Below are positions 1 through 8,417 of a stretch of DNA of 64,000 nucleotides, piece after piece; within the stretch, counting starts at the first letter, position 1, and the number at the start of each line of letters is the position of its first letter. This stretch comes from Alphaproteobacteria bacterium (GTDB lineage: Bacteria > Pseudomonadota > Alphaproteobacteria > Rhizobiales > Rhizobiaceae): positions 1,674,001-1,738,000 of the forward strand of contig JANSYK010000001.1 of assembly GCA_024742485.1 (NCBI GenBank). The letters run 5' to 3'. The position numbers were made by a program, and so were the translations under genes. The notes beneath the pieces are model-generated. The model was given only the letters and a program-made list of their open reading frames with translations. It was not told the DNA's origin and searched no databases.

Positions 1-627
1 GTTGATCGCCTGACCCACCGCAATCGCGATCGAGGTAGACGTGGCGCCCACCCGGTGTTCGCTGTCGCCCACCGTGATGCCGGCATCTCCCTTCGGCACG
101 CCCGTATCGACGACCACATCGGCCAGTTCGAAAAGCCGTTTACCGCAGGAATGGCGCGACGGTGTCGAGGACGAATGGGGAACCGATGTCACCCCGATCA
201 GCTTCATGCCACGTTCCTTTGCACCAACGGCAATATCCAGCGTAACCGCGTTCAGCCCGGAATGGGAAAAGATCAGCATTGCGTCGCCCTGATCGAGCTG
301 ATGGGACGCCAGAATGGCCGTCCCATAGCCTTCTCGCCCGTGAATGAAGCGGTATTGCCGCGCGCCGCCATCACCCAGAACCCGGTGAAACGAGATCATC
401 GAACTTTCGACGATGGGGCGAAAACCTGTCACCGTTCCCGTTCGCGGGAACATCTCCATGGCCGCAAAGGAGCCGTGGCCCGTGCCAAAGGTAAAGACCA
501 GCTTGTCGTTGAGGATGCTCTCGGCGCAGATTTCTGCCGCTTGGGCAATGGCCGCGCCTTGAGTATCGGCGACCTTTTGAAGCCGCTCTGTCAGCGATCC
601 GAAATATCGGCCGACAATGTCGCTCAT
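1..627 (-). CDS. SIS-domain (sugar isomerase) protein, partial
   Basis: The reading frame starts at an ATG at 627 and runs off the left edge of the window, so the C-terminus is missing (209 codons visible). The translation has an SIS fold pattern: FGTGHGS near residue 48 matches the phosphosugar-binding Gly-rich loop, and IFSHSGLNAVT around residue 110 matches the second SIS motif. Its start overlaps the phosphorylase stop by 4 nt (ATGA), so it is the most distal visible gene of the nucleoside operon. SIS proteins bind or isomerise phosphosugars, so handling a sugar phosphate released from a nucleoside is a reasonable inference. The exact substrate cannot be read from the sequence. Confidence 0.85.
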   Translation of the reverse strand, partial: MSDIVGRYFGSLTERLQKVADTQGAAIAQAAEICAESILNDKLVFTFGTGHGSFAAMEMFPRTGTVTGFRPIVESSMISFHRVLGDGGARQYRFIHGREGYGTAILASHQLDQGDAMLIFSHSGLNAVTLDIAVGAKERGMKLIGVTSVPHSSSTPSRHSCGKRLFELADVVVDTGVPKGDAGITVGDSEHRVGATSTSIAIAVGQAIN

Positions 628-1385
628 GGGTAGTTCCTTTCCGGGCCTGCTTGATCCCTCGTAATGCCCTCAAGGGCGGCTTTGAACAATCTGTTTTCGC
701 CATCGGCAAGGGGTTCCGGCGCAAGCTTTTCCAGCGTTGCCGCATTGACCGTGCCAAGGCAAAGACTGGCAAAGGCGACATTCAGGGCTGCGGCTGCGGT
801 AATCAGCGCCGAGGTTTCCATGTCGATGGCCACGACCCCCGCTTCGCGAAGCATGAGATGGTTTCGAGCGGCCCGCGCCTCCCCTTCCCTGTCGATGCCG
901 AACATGTCGCGGTAGAAGGCATCATAGGTGGCAAACAACCCGCCGGTGATGGTTTCACCGACGGCGGTTCCGGCGTCCCGGCAGGCAGCGATCAGACCCT
1001 GATCTGCGCTGCACGCTTCGGGATCGTCTCGATAGGATCGCGATGTGCCTTCAAAGGCCAGCGCCCTTTCGCTGATCAGCAGGGCACCGCCCTGCGTCGG
1101 CGGGAAATACATCGACGTGCCAATCCGCATGAAACGGGCGATGCCGAGATCGGCAAGTTCATGCAGCACGATGGTGGCGATTGGGGCCCCCATGCCGAAA
1201 GCCGCAACAGTCACCGACCGGTCATTATACGTGCCGGTAATTGTTTTCAGGCCGCGCTTGACCGGCAGGAAGGTCACGTCACGAAGGTGCTCGGCAATGC
1301 GGTCGATGCGGTCCGGATCTCCAACCAGCAATGCGCGATCGCCGACCGCATCGGCCCGATGACCGAGATACCAGGCAGTCTTCAT
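624..1385 (-). CDS. Nucleoside phosphorylase (uridine phosphorylase-like)
   Basis: This 253-residue protein has the PNP_UDP_1 family layout. An N-terminal LLVGDPDRIDRI segment matches the phosphate-binding GDP motif, MRIGTSMYF around residue 85 matches the central family signature, and AIDMETSAL near residue 190 matches the VxxMExA ribose/base motif. Such enzymes split nucleosides phosphorolytically into base and (deoxy)ribose 1-phosphate in the cytoplasm. The ATG overlaps the kinase stop by 4 nt and the stop overlaps the SIS gene start, indicating translational coupling. Position in a nucleoside-import operon supports a catabolic role. Uridine versus purine preference is not resolved. Confidence 0.88.
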   Translation of the reverse strand: MKTAWYLGHRADAVGDRALLVGDPDRIDRIAEHLRDVTFLPVKRGLKTITGTYNDRSVTVAAFGMGAPIATIVLHELADLGIARFMRIGTSMYFPPTQGGALLISERALAFEGTSRSYRDDPEACSADQGLIAACRDAGTAVGETITGGLFATYDAFYRDMFGIDREGEARAARNHLMLREAGVVAIDMETSALITAAAALNVAFASLCLGTVNAATLEKLAPEPLADGENRLFKAALEGITRDQAGPERNYP

Positions 1386-2227
1386 TGGGGTGCTCCCGGC
1401 AAACGGTTTTGAAGAAAGATGCGGGCGGCTTCAACCGCTTGCTCGCAGGCGGCAACCGGGTCGCCTACGCCATCCATTTCGGCGGCAATATAAGCGCCCG
1501 CAAATGTATCGCCGGCGCCCGTCGTATCGGTGGCCGCCACGGCCTCGACCGGAACCGTCATGTCGGTTCCGGGCGCATGGACCGCGACACCATCGCGCCC
1601 CCGTGTTTCGACAATGATGGCGTCTCGCCGGGTGTTGCCCACCAGTACCCGTTCTGCACTGTTGCAGAAGACCACATCGGCTTTCTGCGACAAAATCTGG
1701 CGGACCTCCGGCGTGAAGGCTGCCGTGTCGTTTTTTGTCAACCAATACACCCGGCAGTCAGGCGAACGCGCTTCGAGTATGTCTTGCGTCAGATGGCCGG
1801 GGCCGACCGAGATGCATAGATGGCTGGCACCGGCAATCAGCTCCAGTTGGCTGCCTGTCAGTTGCTCCCGCCCGTTCAGCGCCGGATCATAGAGGCAGGC
1901 GCAACTGCCATCGGCCTGATAGACCATCAGGGCCGTGGGCGAGCGCGCGGCATCGATCATTGCAATCCCCGACAATTCGATCCCGTCCGCTGCCAGCCCT
2001 TGGCAATAAAGTCGTCCCTCAGCATTGTCGCCCATCCATGAAACAACGCCGGCGGACCCTGTCCGTGCCACCACGGCACGCGCCACATAGGCCGGACAGC
2101 CGCCAATCCGCGGCCATGCCGACGGATCCCGGGCATTGACCAAAGTTGTCGTGTTTCCTTCGACAAACCCGGCCAATGTGACGGCGTAGTCGAGGCTGCC
2201 ATAGCCAGTGACGCACAGGCCTGTCAC
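1382..2227 (-). CDS. PfkB/ribokinase family carbohydrate kinase
   Basis: The 281-residue product has the ribokinase fold signatures. A GGCPAYVA segment near residue 42 matches the N-terminal PfkB GG motif. DTTGAGDTFAG at residues 234-244 is the C-terminal PfkB signature, with D240 as the expected catalytic base and GAGD as the anion hole. PfkB kinases phosphorylate sugars or nucleosides with ATP. It overlaps both neighbours by 4 nt (ATGA) and lies between a cysteine hydrolase and a nucleoside phosphorylase, so the substrate is probably a nucleoside or the sugar released from it. Pseudouridine or inosine/guanosine kinase are possible, but no psuG-type glycosidase is seen in the visible part of the operon. 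Confidence 0.86.
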   Translation of the reverse strand: MTGLCVTGYGSLDYAVTLAGFVEGNTTTLVNARDPSAWPRIGGCPAYVARAVVARTGSAGVVSWMGDNAEGRLYCQGLAADGIELSGIAMIDAARSPTALMVYQADGSCACLYDPALNGREQLTGSQLELIAGASHLCISVGPGHLTQDILEARSPDCRVYWLTKNDTAAFTPEVRQILSQKADVVFCNSAERVLVGNTRRDAIIVETRGRDGVAVHAPGTDMTVPVEAVAATDTTGAGDTFAGAYIAAEMDGVGDPVAACEQAVEAARIFLQNRLPGAPQ

Positions 2228-2781
2228 GCCAGCATCTCCCGGGCAATATCCAGATCGACGACCTTGCCGAGATACCGGTCGATATCCTCCAGCGAAGCAA
2301 CGGCAAGGTGATCGCGATTGCTGTTGGTCGCCTCACGGGGAACGATCACGTCGAAACCATGGGCGAACGCATCCTGGGCAGTCGCTCGCACGCAGACATT
2401 CGTCTTGACCCCGCAGATGACAACCCGCTCGATCCGCTGTTCGTTGAGGAACAGCGCCAGTTCGGTGGCAAAGAAGGCGCTGTAACGCCGTTTGACGATG
2501 AGGATCTCATTGTCCTGTCCCTGTGGCCCGAAACCATCAAAAAATTCGGCGTTGAACCCGCCGCTGACACAATGTTTCGGAAGATATTTTTGCTCGAAAT
2601 CCTCGAAACCATCGCGGTGGCGGTCGGCAACATGCACCACCAGTGTCCCGGCCGCATGCGCGGCGGCGATCAGCTCCCGAACCGGCGCAACGACGTCATG
2701 CGCGTCCGGATAGGTGTTTTCGCCATCCGGATGCAGAAAGGAGTTCTGCATATCAATGACAAGCAGCGCGGTGCGGCTCAT
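2224..2781 (-). CDS. Cysteine hydrolase, isochorismatase-like family
   Basis: I chose the ATG at 2781, which overlaps the permease stop by 4 nt; a longer open frame upstream lies inside the permease gene. The 185-residue protein carries the family's Asp-Lys-Cys triad: D10 in LLVIDMQNSF, K97 in IVKRRYSAF and C130 in KTNVCVRAT, the last preceded by the usual GV(K) turn with its cis-peptide region. Family members hydrolyse amides or carbamates such as nicotinamide, ureidoacrylate and N-carbamoyl compounds. In an operon for nucleoside uptake it could act on a ring-opened base or a carbamoyl intermediate, but this is inference. Confidence 0.9.
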   Translation of the reverse strand: MSRTALLVIDMQNSFLHPDGENTYPDAHDVVAPVRELIAAAHAAGTLVVHVADRHRDGFEDFEQKYLPKHCVSGGFNAEFFDGFGPQGQDNEILIVKRRYSAFFATELALFLNEQRIERVVICGVKTNVCVRATAQDAFAHGFDVIVPREATNSNRDHLAVASLEDIDRYLGKVVDLDIAREMLA

Positions 2782-3674
2782 GACAACGCCTTTCTTCTTT
2801 GGTTCCTGAAGCCCGCCAGGCACAGGGCAACGAGCACGAACAGATAAGGGATCGTTCCGACCAGTTTCGGCGGCAGGCCGGCAGTCTGCATGCGAATCTG
2901 GGTCGCCTCCAGAAAGCCGAACAACAGGCACACCAGGGCCGTGACAACCGGTCGGTCGCGACCGAAGTAGAATGCGGCAAGCGCGATAAATCCGCGACCC
3001 GCCGTCAGACCTTCGTTAAAAAGACCGATCGAGGCAAGCGCCAGATGCGCGCCGCCGAGCCCGGAGAAAAACCCGGCAAACGCCGTCGAGAACTCCTTGA
3101 TGCCGTTTTGCGGCAGACCCACGGCCCGCGCCACCTGTGGCGCATTGCCGGTCGCCCGCAACCATAACCCGATCCGGGTACTGGCAAGCAAAAACGGCAG
3201 CACGGCGACGCTTGCCCAGGCAAACACCGTCAGTGGGTCCAGATCGGCCAGTGCCTCGCCGACAACCGGGATGGCTTCAAGCGATTGCGGCAGGATGTGC
3301 GGTAGCAACACCACATCCGGCAAACGCAGAGTGCCACTGGAATCATAGACCCAACTCAGGATGAAACCGAGCACGCCGGCCACCAGAACATTGAGCCCGA
3401 GGCCTGCGACGATCATGTTGGCATTGGCGCGGGTGATGACCAGCGCAAACAGATATCCGACAAATGCGCCGGCGAAGGCAGCCGCCAGAACGGCGACGAA
3501 CCAGCCGCCCGTCGCCGAGGAGACCACAACCGCCACGAAAGCGCCAACCAGCATTTTGGCATCCAGAGCAATATTGACGATACCGGCGCGCCGGTTGACC
3601 AGACCGCCCATCGCCGCCAGCAGGATCGGCGTCGTCATGATCACGGAAGCGGCCAGGACCTGTTCGACGATCAT
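2778..3674 (-). CDS. Nucleoside ABC transporter permease (second subunit)
   Basis: This is a 298-residue polytopic membrane protein of the BPD_transp_2 / NupQ-RfuD type. It starts with a hydrophobic helix and contains the family's GLVNRRAGIVNIALD segment near residue 25, then about eight further hydrophobic stretches, ending in a basic NQRRKALS tail. It pairs with the permease at 3671-4738, whose stop its ATG overlaps by 4 nt. Together with the ATPase and BMP binding protein it forms an inner-membrane importer; members of this family take up nucleosides or related compounds. Confidence 0.92.
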   Translation of the reverse strand: MIVEQVLAASVIMTTPILLAAMGGLVNRRAGIVNIALDAKMLVGAFVAVVVSSATGGWFVAVLAAAFAGAFVGYLFALVITRANANMIVAGLGLNVLVAGVLGFILSWVYDSSGTLRLPDVVLLPHILPQSLEAIPVVGEALADLDPLTVFAWASVAVLPFLLASTRIGLWLRATGNAPQVARAVGLPQNGIKEFSTAFAGFFSGLGGAHLALASIGLFNEGLTAGRGFIALAAFYFGRDRPVVTALVCLLFGFLEATQIRMQTAGLPPKLVGTIPYLFVLVALCLAGFRNQRRKALS

Positions 3675-4738
3675 GCCGCTTTCCTCCGTCTGCGCCAGGC
3701 AAGCCGGCTGATTTCCACCACGGCAAAAATCATCACGGTGCCCTCGACAATATTCACGAGATCAAGCGGAATATCCGAAAAGAACTGAACCGTGGTGCCG
3801 GCCGAGGCCAGCGCGCCGAAAAGCACCGCGCTCAGGAAAATGCCGAGCGCCGTGTTGCGGCCGAGCAGGGCAACGGCCATTCCGGTAAATCCATAGCCCG
3901 GAGAAAATCCCTCGACAAAACGGTGCAACTGGCCCATGGCGTGGGACGCTCCACCAAAACCGGCCACGATGCCCGACAACACCATGGCAAGGATGATGGC
4001 ACCGGGAACGGATATTCCAATGGCGCGCGAAAACCGTTGATTGAGACCGACCAGGGCTCCCTCGAAACCAGTGGCGGTCCGCCGGGTCCAGATCCCGTAA
4101 GCGATCACCATCAACAGGCCGATGAAAAAGCCCGCATGCAGGGTCGAGGGCGGCAGGAGCCGCGGCAGATGAGCCGCTTCGTGGATCAACGGGGTAACAT
4201 TGTTGCCCGACAGTTCCGACAGCAATGGCCCATTGACCAGATATCCGGCAATGCCAAGCGCCACGAAATTGAGCATCAGTGTCGACACGACCTCGTCGAC
4301 CTCATAGTGGGCCATCAGATATCCGGGCACATAGAGCCACGCCGCCGCAACCAGGGCGGCGAATACGAAGGCCATGGGGATCAGAGAAACGCCGAAGGCC
4401 GCCGGCAACGTGAATCCGATATAGGCGGCGGCAAGACCGGCAAGAACAAAGGCGCCGTCCACGCCGACATTGAAGACACCGGAGCGAAAACAGATCGCCG
4501 TGGCAACACCGGTAAACAGAAGCGGCGTCGCCGCCGACAAGGTGGCGGCGATCCGGCGCTCGGTTCCGAAGGCTTCATTGGCCATCAGCACGAAGATATC
4601 GACCGGATTTTCGCCGATGGCCAACAGCGCCAGCCCGCTGACAAAGATTGCCGCGATGAAGGGGAAAACAAAGGCAAACCCCTTGCCGATTGCGTCCGGG
4701 ACAACGCCATTGTTCTGAGCGATGGCCTGATCAGACAT
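3671..4738 (-). CDS. Nucleoside ABC transporter permease (first subunit)
   Basis: The 355-residue protein has many hydrophobic segments and the BPD_transp_2 family hallmark FRSGVFNVGVDGAFVLAG near residues 85-102, typical of NupP/RfuC-like permeases. An EVDEVVSTLMLNF segment near residue 145 is also characteristic. It starts 8 nt inside the ATPase gene and its stop overlaps the second permease, so expression is probably coupled. It forms the heteromeric membrane channel of the importer. The length is normal for the family. Confidence 0.92.
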   Translation of the reverse strand: MSDQAIAQNNGVVPDAIGKGFAFVFPFIAAIFVSGLALLAIGENPVDIFVLMANEAFGTERRIAATLSAATPLLFTGVATAICFRSGVFNVGVDGAFVLAGLAAAYIGFTLPAAFGVSLIPMAFVFAALVAAAWLYVPGYLMAHYEVDEVVSTLMLNFVALGIAGYLVNGPLLSELSGNNVTPLIHEAAHLPRLLPPSTLHAGFFIGLLMVIAYGIWTRRTATGFEGALVGLNQRFSRAIGISVPGAIILAMVLSGIVAGFGGASHAMGQLHRFVEGFSPGYGFTGMAVALLGRNTALGIFLSAVLFGALASAGTTVQFFSDIPLDLVNIVEGTVMIFAVVEISRLAWRRRRKAA

Positions 4739-6296
4739 GGGCGGGCTCCGGTTCCCGGTCCTGCAGAACCATCAACCGCCCGATCGACTGGGGATCGGCC
4801 TTGTCGCCCTCGACTTCGCCGACGATGCGCCCGTCCGACATGACAAGGATACGATCCGACAGCGCCAGCAATTCGTCCATCTCTTCCGAAACCAGCAGCA
4901 CCGCGCCCCCACGGTCACGAAAGTCCCAAAGGATGCGATGGATAGCCTCAATCCCCCGAATGTCGACGCCCCGTGTCGGCTGGGCCGCCATCATGAAAGA
5001 TGGATCGCCATCGGTTTCCCTGGCAAACACCAGGCGCTGCTGATTGCCGCCGGACAGGCTGGAGGCCGGCGATTTGAGCGATCCGAACGTCACGTTCAAC
5101 CGTTCGAGACGGTCGCGCGCCAGTGCCCGAATGCGGGCAGCGCTGAGAAAATAGCCCCGCTTCAACGTCGCACTGCGTTGACTGCCGGCAATGACATTGG
5201 CCTCCACCGACGCATCGATGGCAAGGCCCTCATGGCGCCGGTCGGCGCTGATATAGGCGATCCCGCGGGCTCGCCGTTCCGTGTTGCTCGCGCGGGTGAT
5301 ATCTGCATCGCGCAGCCTGACCTGTCCGTCACCGGGCGCCCTGAGACCCACCAGGCACTCGACAAGCTCGTCCTGTCCGTTTCCGGCGACACCGGCGATG
5401 CCGACAATCTCACCCTCTTTGACAGACAGATGAACATCATGCAGCGCGTGGGACTTGTCGATTGACGGTACCGACAATCCGGTGACATCAAACACAGACG
5501 CACCGACAGATGATCGATTGGACGCCCTGCGGACCGGCGCAACCGATGAGTCCCCACCGCCAACAATGTGGGATGCGATCGTGTCCACATCGGTGTCACT
5601 GATCGCCGCCTGGTAGGTGACCTCGCCGCGCCGCAGAACCGTGACGCGATCGGCCAGCGCAGTGACCTCACGCAACTTGTGGCTGATGAACAGGATGGTC
5701 GTGCCACCATCGCGAAGTCGCCGCAGCAAGGCAAACAGATCATCAACCTGTTGCGGTGCCAGAACCGCCGTGGGCTCATCCAGAATGAGAATGCGCGTGC
5801 CGCGTCTCAGCAGACGAAGAATCTCGACAAATTGCTGAACATGCACTGGCGCACTCGCCGATCGCCGGCTCCAGTCTATCGTCACCCCGGCCTGCGCCGC
5901 CAGGGTCTCGCCGGAGGTTCGCGCGACCCCCCAGTCAACGCGCGAAAGCACCCCCAGCGAGACCCGCTCCGGCTCATCGCCGAGCACGAGATTTTCAAGC
6001 AATGTCAGGTCCGGCGCCAGCATGAATTCCTGATGCACCATGCCGATGCCCAGATTGAGCGCCTGTTGCGGTTGGGTAAATGTCACCTCGTTGTCATCGA
6101 CAATGATCGTGCCGGCATCGGGCCGTTCGATGCCCTGCAGACAACGCATCAGTGTTGACTTGCCGGCACCGTTTTCGCCGACAATGGCGTGGATTTGCGC
6201 TGGCGCCACATCGAGCGAAATGTCGCGATTGGCTTCGACCGCTCCATAGGCCTTGCTCAGGCCGCGCGCACCAAGGCGTATGGTGACATCATCCAT
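4731..6296 (-). CDS. Nucleoside ABC transporter ATP-binding protein, double ABC domain
   Basis: The 521-residue protein has two tandem ABC domains, as in RbsA/NupO-type ATPases. Domain one has Walker A GENGAGKST at residues 40-48 and Walker B ILILDEPT. Domain two has the family's degenerate Walker A (GVAGNGQDE, about residue 300), signature SGGNQQR and a TRGVD D-loop region. The first-domain signature reads APVHVQQFVEI, where I would expect something close to LPVGVQQRVEI, so the usual glycine is replaced by histidine. It is separated from the binding-protein gene by 98 nt containing a hairpin, and overlaps the first permease gene by 8 nt. Confidence 0.93.
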   Translation of the reverse strand: MDDVTIRLGARGLSKAYGAVEANRDISLDVAPAQIHAIVGENGAGKSTLMRCLQGIERPDAGTIIVDDNEVTFTQPQQALNLGIGMVHQEFMLAPDLTLLENLVLGDEPERVSLGVLSRVDWGVARTSGETLAAQAGVTIDWSRRSASAPVHVQQFVEILRLLRRGTRILILDEPTAVLAPQQVDDLFALLRRLRDGGTTILFISHKLREVTALADRVTVLRRGEVTYQAAISDTDVDTIASHIVGGGDSSVAPVRRASNRSSVGASVFDVTGLSVPSIDKSHALHDVHLSVKEGEIVGIAGVAGNGQDELVECLVGLRAPGDGQVRLRDADITRASNTERRARGIAYISADRRHEGLAIDASVEANVIAGSQRSATLKRGYFLSAARIRALARDRLERLNVTFGSLKSPASSLSGGNQQRLVFARETDGDPSFMMAAQPTRGVDIRGIEAIHRILWDFRDRGGAVLLVSEEMDELLALSDRILVMSDGRIVGEVEGDKADPQSIGRLMVLQDREPEPAHV

Positions 6297-6351
6297 CTCG
6301 CTCAGGACCTGACAATTAGGCGGCTTCCAAACCGCATACCAACACCGGATC

Positions 6352-6378
6352 GGAGGGCCAGGCGCACCTGGCCACTCC
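6352..6378 (-). promoter_or_regulatory. Intercistronic hairpin after the BMP binding-protein gene
   Basis: GGCCAGG (6356-6362) and CCTGGCC (6367-6373) form a perfect 7-bp stem with a 4-nt loop. GGAG (6352-6355) can extend it by pairing with CTCC (6375-6378) across one bulged base. No U-tract follows, so this is more likely an RNA-stabilising or attenuating element that keeps the binding protein more abundant than the membrane subunits than a full terminator. Confidence 0.55.
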
Positions 6379-6394
6379 TCTCGGGAGGCCGGAT

Positions 6395-7429
6395 TTACTT
6401 GAAGAAATCCGGGTAACCCTGTGTCGACACATCCCAGACATCGATCTTGCCGGCGATGATGTCGGCCTTCAACGCATCGACCTTTTCCAGATAGGCAGCC
6501 GGAATCATGTCCTTCGTGTGGGTCATGTCAGACAGGGCAACGCCATTTTGCGCCAACCCGAAATCCATCACCTCGCCGCCGGGAAACTTGCCGTCCGCGT
6601 AATTGACAATGATGTCCTCAACCGCGACATCGACACGCTTGATCATGCTGGTCAGCACATTGCCGGGCGCCATACTGTCCTGATCGGTGTCGACACCGAT
6701 GGCGTAGTGTCCTTCAGCCTTGGCCGCTTCGATGATCCCGATCCCGGTTCCACCGGCCACCTGATAGACGATGTCGGCACCATCATCGAACATGGCTTTG
6801 GCCATTTGCTGCCCCTTGGCCGGATCGCCGAAGGAATCCGAATAGGCGACCAGCACCTTGATGTCCGGATTGATCGCCTCGGCACCCTGGATGAAGCCGA
6901 CAATGAACTTGTCGATACCGGGCGCCTTGACGCCGCCGATCACCCCGATCACGGCATCCTCATTGATCCCCTTGATCGACGTATCCGCAGTGACCTGGGC
7001 GGCAAGCGCGCCAGCCAGGTATGATCCCTCATGCTCGGCAAACACAACGGAGGCGACATTGTCGCCTTTGCGGGTCTGGTTCATGATGACCCAGTCGGTA
7101 TCCTTGTAGTCGGGCGCGAGTTTTTCCATCGGCTCGCCATGGATCCACTCCAGGCTGATCACCAGGCCAAATCCGCCATCGGCGGCCCGTCGCATGATCT
7201 CTTCACCCTGGGAAGCGACATCCTTGGATTCGACAGGGCGCCCTTCGATGCCGGTTTTCTTCAGTCCGGCCTCGAAACCGGCATTCGCCGTGTCGTTCCA
7301 GGAACCGTCACCAAGACCGCCCTGGGCAATGATCAATGCTGCCGGCGCAACATCCGCCGCCATGGCCACCGGTGACAGGCCCGTCATAATGGCGGCTGCG
7401 CCGCCAATCATCATCTTTCTGAGTTTCAT
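6395..7429 (-). CDS. BMP-family nucleoside ABC transporter substrate-binding lipoprotein-like protein
   Basis: Start ATG at 7429 follows an AAGGGAA ribosome site and gives a 344-residue protein with a signal peptide (basic MKLRKM, hydrophobic core, AMA cleavage near residue 24) and no obvious lipobox. The mature part is of the Bmp/PnrA type: IIAQGGLGDGSWNDTANAGFEAGL near the N-terminus, and VYQVAGGTGIGIIEAAK and AIGVDTDQD further on. Proteins of this fold bind nucleosides or similar ligands in the periplasm. It directly follows the GntR gene (1-nt gap) and precedes the ATPase. Confidence 0.93.
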   Translation of the reverse strand: MKLRKMMIGGAAAIMTGLSPVAMAADVAPAALIIAQGGLGDGSWNDTANAGFEAGLKKTGIEGRPVESKDVASQGEEIMRRAADGGFGLVISLEWIHGEPMEKLAPDYKDTDWVIMNQTRKGDNVASVVFAEHEGSYLAGALAAQVTADTSIKGINEDAVIGVIGGVKAPGIDKFIVGFIQGAEAINPDIKVLVAYSDSFGDPAKGQQMAKAMFDDGADIVYQVAGGTGIGIIEAAKAEGHYAIGVDTDQDSMAPGNVLTSMIKRVDVAVEDIIVNYADGKFPGGEVMDFGLAQNGVALSDMTHTKDMIPAAYLEKVDALKADIIAGKIDVWDVSTQGYPDFFK

Positions 7430-7430
7430 A

Positions 7431-8264
7431 TCAGTTCCCTTTCTTCCCATTTAGGCCGGATGCATTTCCGGTCTGGCGATTTGCCGCCGCTTCAAAACTG
7501 TGAACCCTGCGCAACCGATCCTCTCCTTCGCTGGATGTGCGGCGCACGAGTGACATGTCATAGGTGTAGTGTTCGCTGTGATGCACCGCTTCGACCGCTT
7601 CAACCAGGGCGCCGGAAGCATCAAAACTTCGGCGAAACACAACGATCACGGCCGCCGGTGTAGCAATATCGAGCAACCGTGCCTCTTCATCCTCCGCCAG
7701 ACGTGCCGTGACCCGCTCTTCCGCCTGCACCACCCCGCAACCGGCCTTCTCAAAGGCGTCATAGAGCGAAAAATGGGGGTCCTGCAGCCCGCCACCCCCT
7801 TGCAGGGCCGGCACCATCCGGGCGATCCGGTCCGGAATCAGGGAATGATGGTAGGCACATGGCATGTTGTCGATCAGCCGAAGCCGAACCAGTGAGACGG
7901 CTGGCAGCTCGCAATGGAACTCGCGGGCCAGCGCATCACCGGCCGGTGCAATCTGGATGATCTTCTGAGTCGCATCTCGCCCTTCGGAGATGGCCGTCTG
8001 GCTGAAGCTCAAGAGCTTTCCCGATCGACGGTGCATCGACGGCCGGGCGACGAACGTGCCGGATCCCTGGCGGCGTATGGCGATTCCTTCGGCAACCAAT
8101 TGTTCGATCGCCTTGACCACCGTGCCGCGGCTGACGCCGTGCTCCCGGCAAAGCTCCGATTCACTCGGCAGCCGGTCACCGGACGAGTATTCACCTGCGT
8201 GAATCCGCGATTGGATCTCCTCGCTCAGCGACAGATAGCGCGGGATGTTTGCAGCACGGGCCAT
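7431..8264 (-). CDS. GntR family (HutC/UTRA) transcriptional regulator
   Basis: The 277-residue protein has an N-terminal winged helix-turn-helix (residues about 7-75; the SESELCREHGVSRGTVVKAIEQL region is the recognition part) and a C-terminal UTRA ligand-binding domain from about residue 95 to 240. It is the first gene of the nucleoside operon, and an 18-bp palindrome just upstream is the likely operator. The inferred role is ligand-relieved repression of the operon and possibly of the divergent SDR gene. The ligand is probably a nucleoside or catabolite, but this is not shown by sequence. Confidence 0.9.
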   Translation of the reverse strand: MARAANIPRYLSLSEEIQSRIHAGEYSSGDRLPSESELCREHGVSRGTVVKAIEQLVAEGIAIRRQGSGTFVARPSMHRRSGKLLSFSQTAISEGRDATQKIIQIAPAGDALAREFHCELPAVSLVRLRLIDNMPCAYHHSLIPDRIARMVPALQGGGGLQDPHFSLYDAFEKAGCGVVQAEERVTARLAEDEEARLLDIATPAAVIVVFRRSFDASGALVEAVEAVHHSEHYTYDMSLVRRTSSEGEDRLRRVHSFEAAANRQTGNASGLNGKKGN

Positions 8265-8280
8265 ACGTCACGCTAGTATA

Positions 8281-8298
8281 TGACTAGTCGACTAGTCA
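8281..8298. promoter_or_regulatory. Predicted GntR operator, tandem GACTAGTC palindrome
   Basis: TGACTAGTCGACTAGTCA is a perfect 18-bp palindrome. It consists of two head-to-tail copies of the self-complementary octamer GACTAGTC. It sits 17 bp upstream of the GntR start codon and 120 bp upstream of the divergent SDR gene, the expected place for an autoregulatory operator. Confidence 0.65.
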
Positions 8299-8417
8299 AG
8301 TTGGGGATGATTTTCATTTGTGCATTGCAGGGCAAGAAACGGAAAGCGGCGGATCATGCTGCCCCTTACGAACTGTTCCGAGACAATTTTCGTGGAACAG
8401 ACGGACAGGAGAACACA

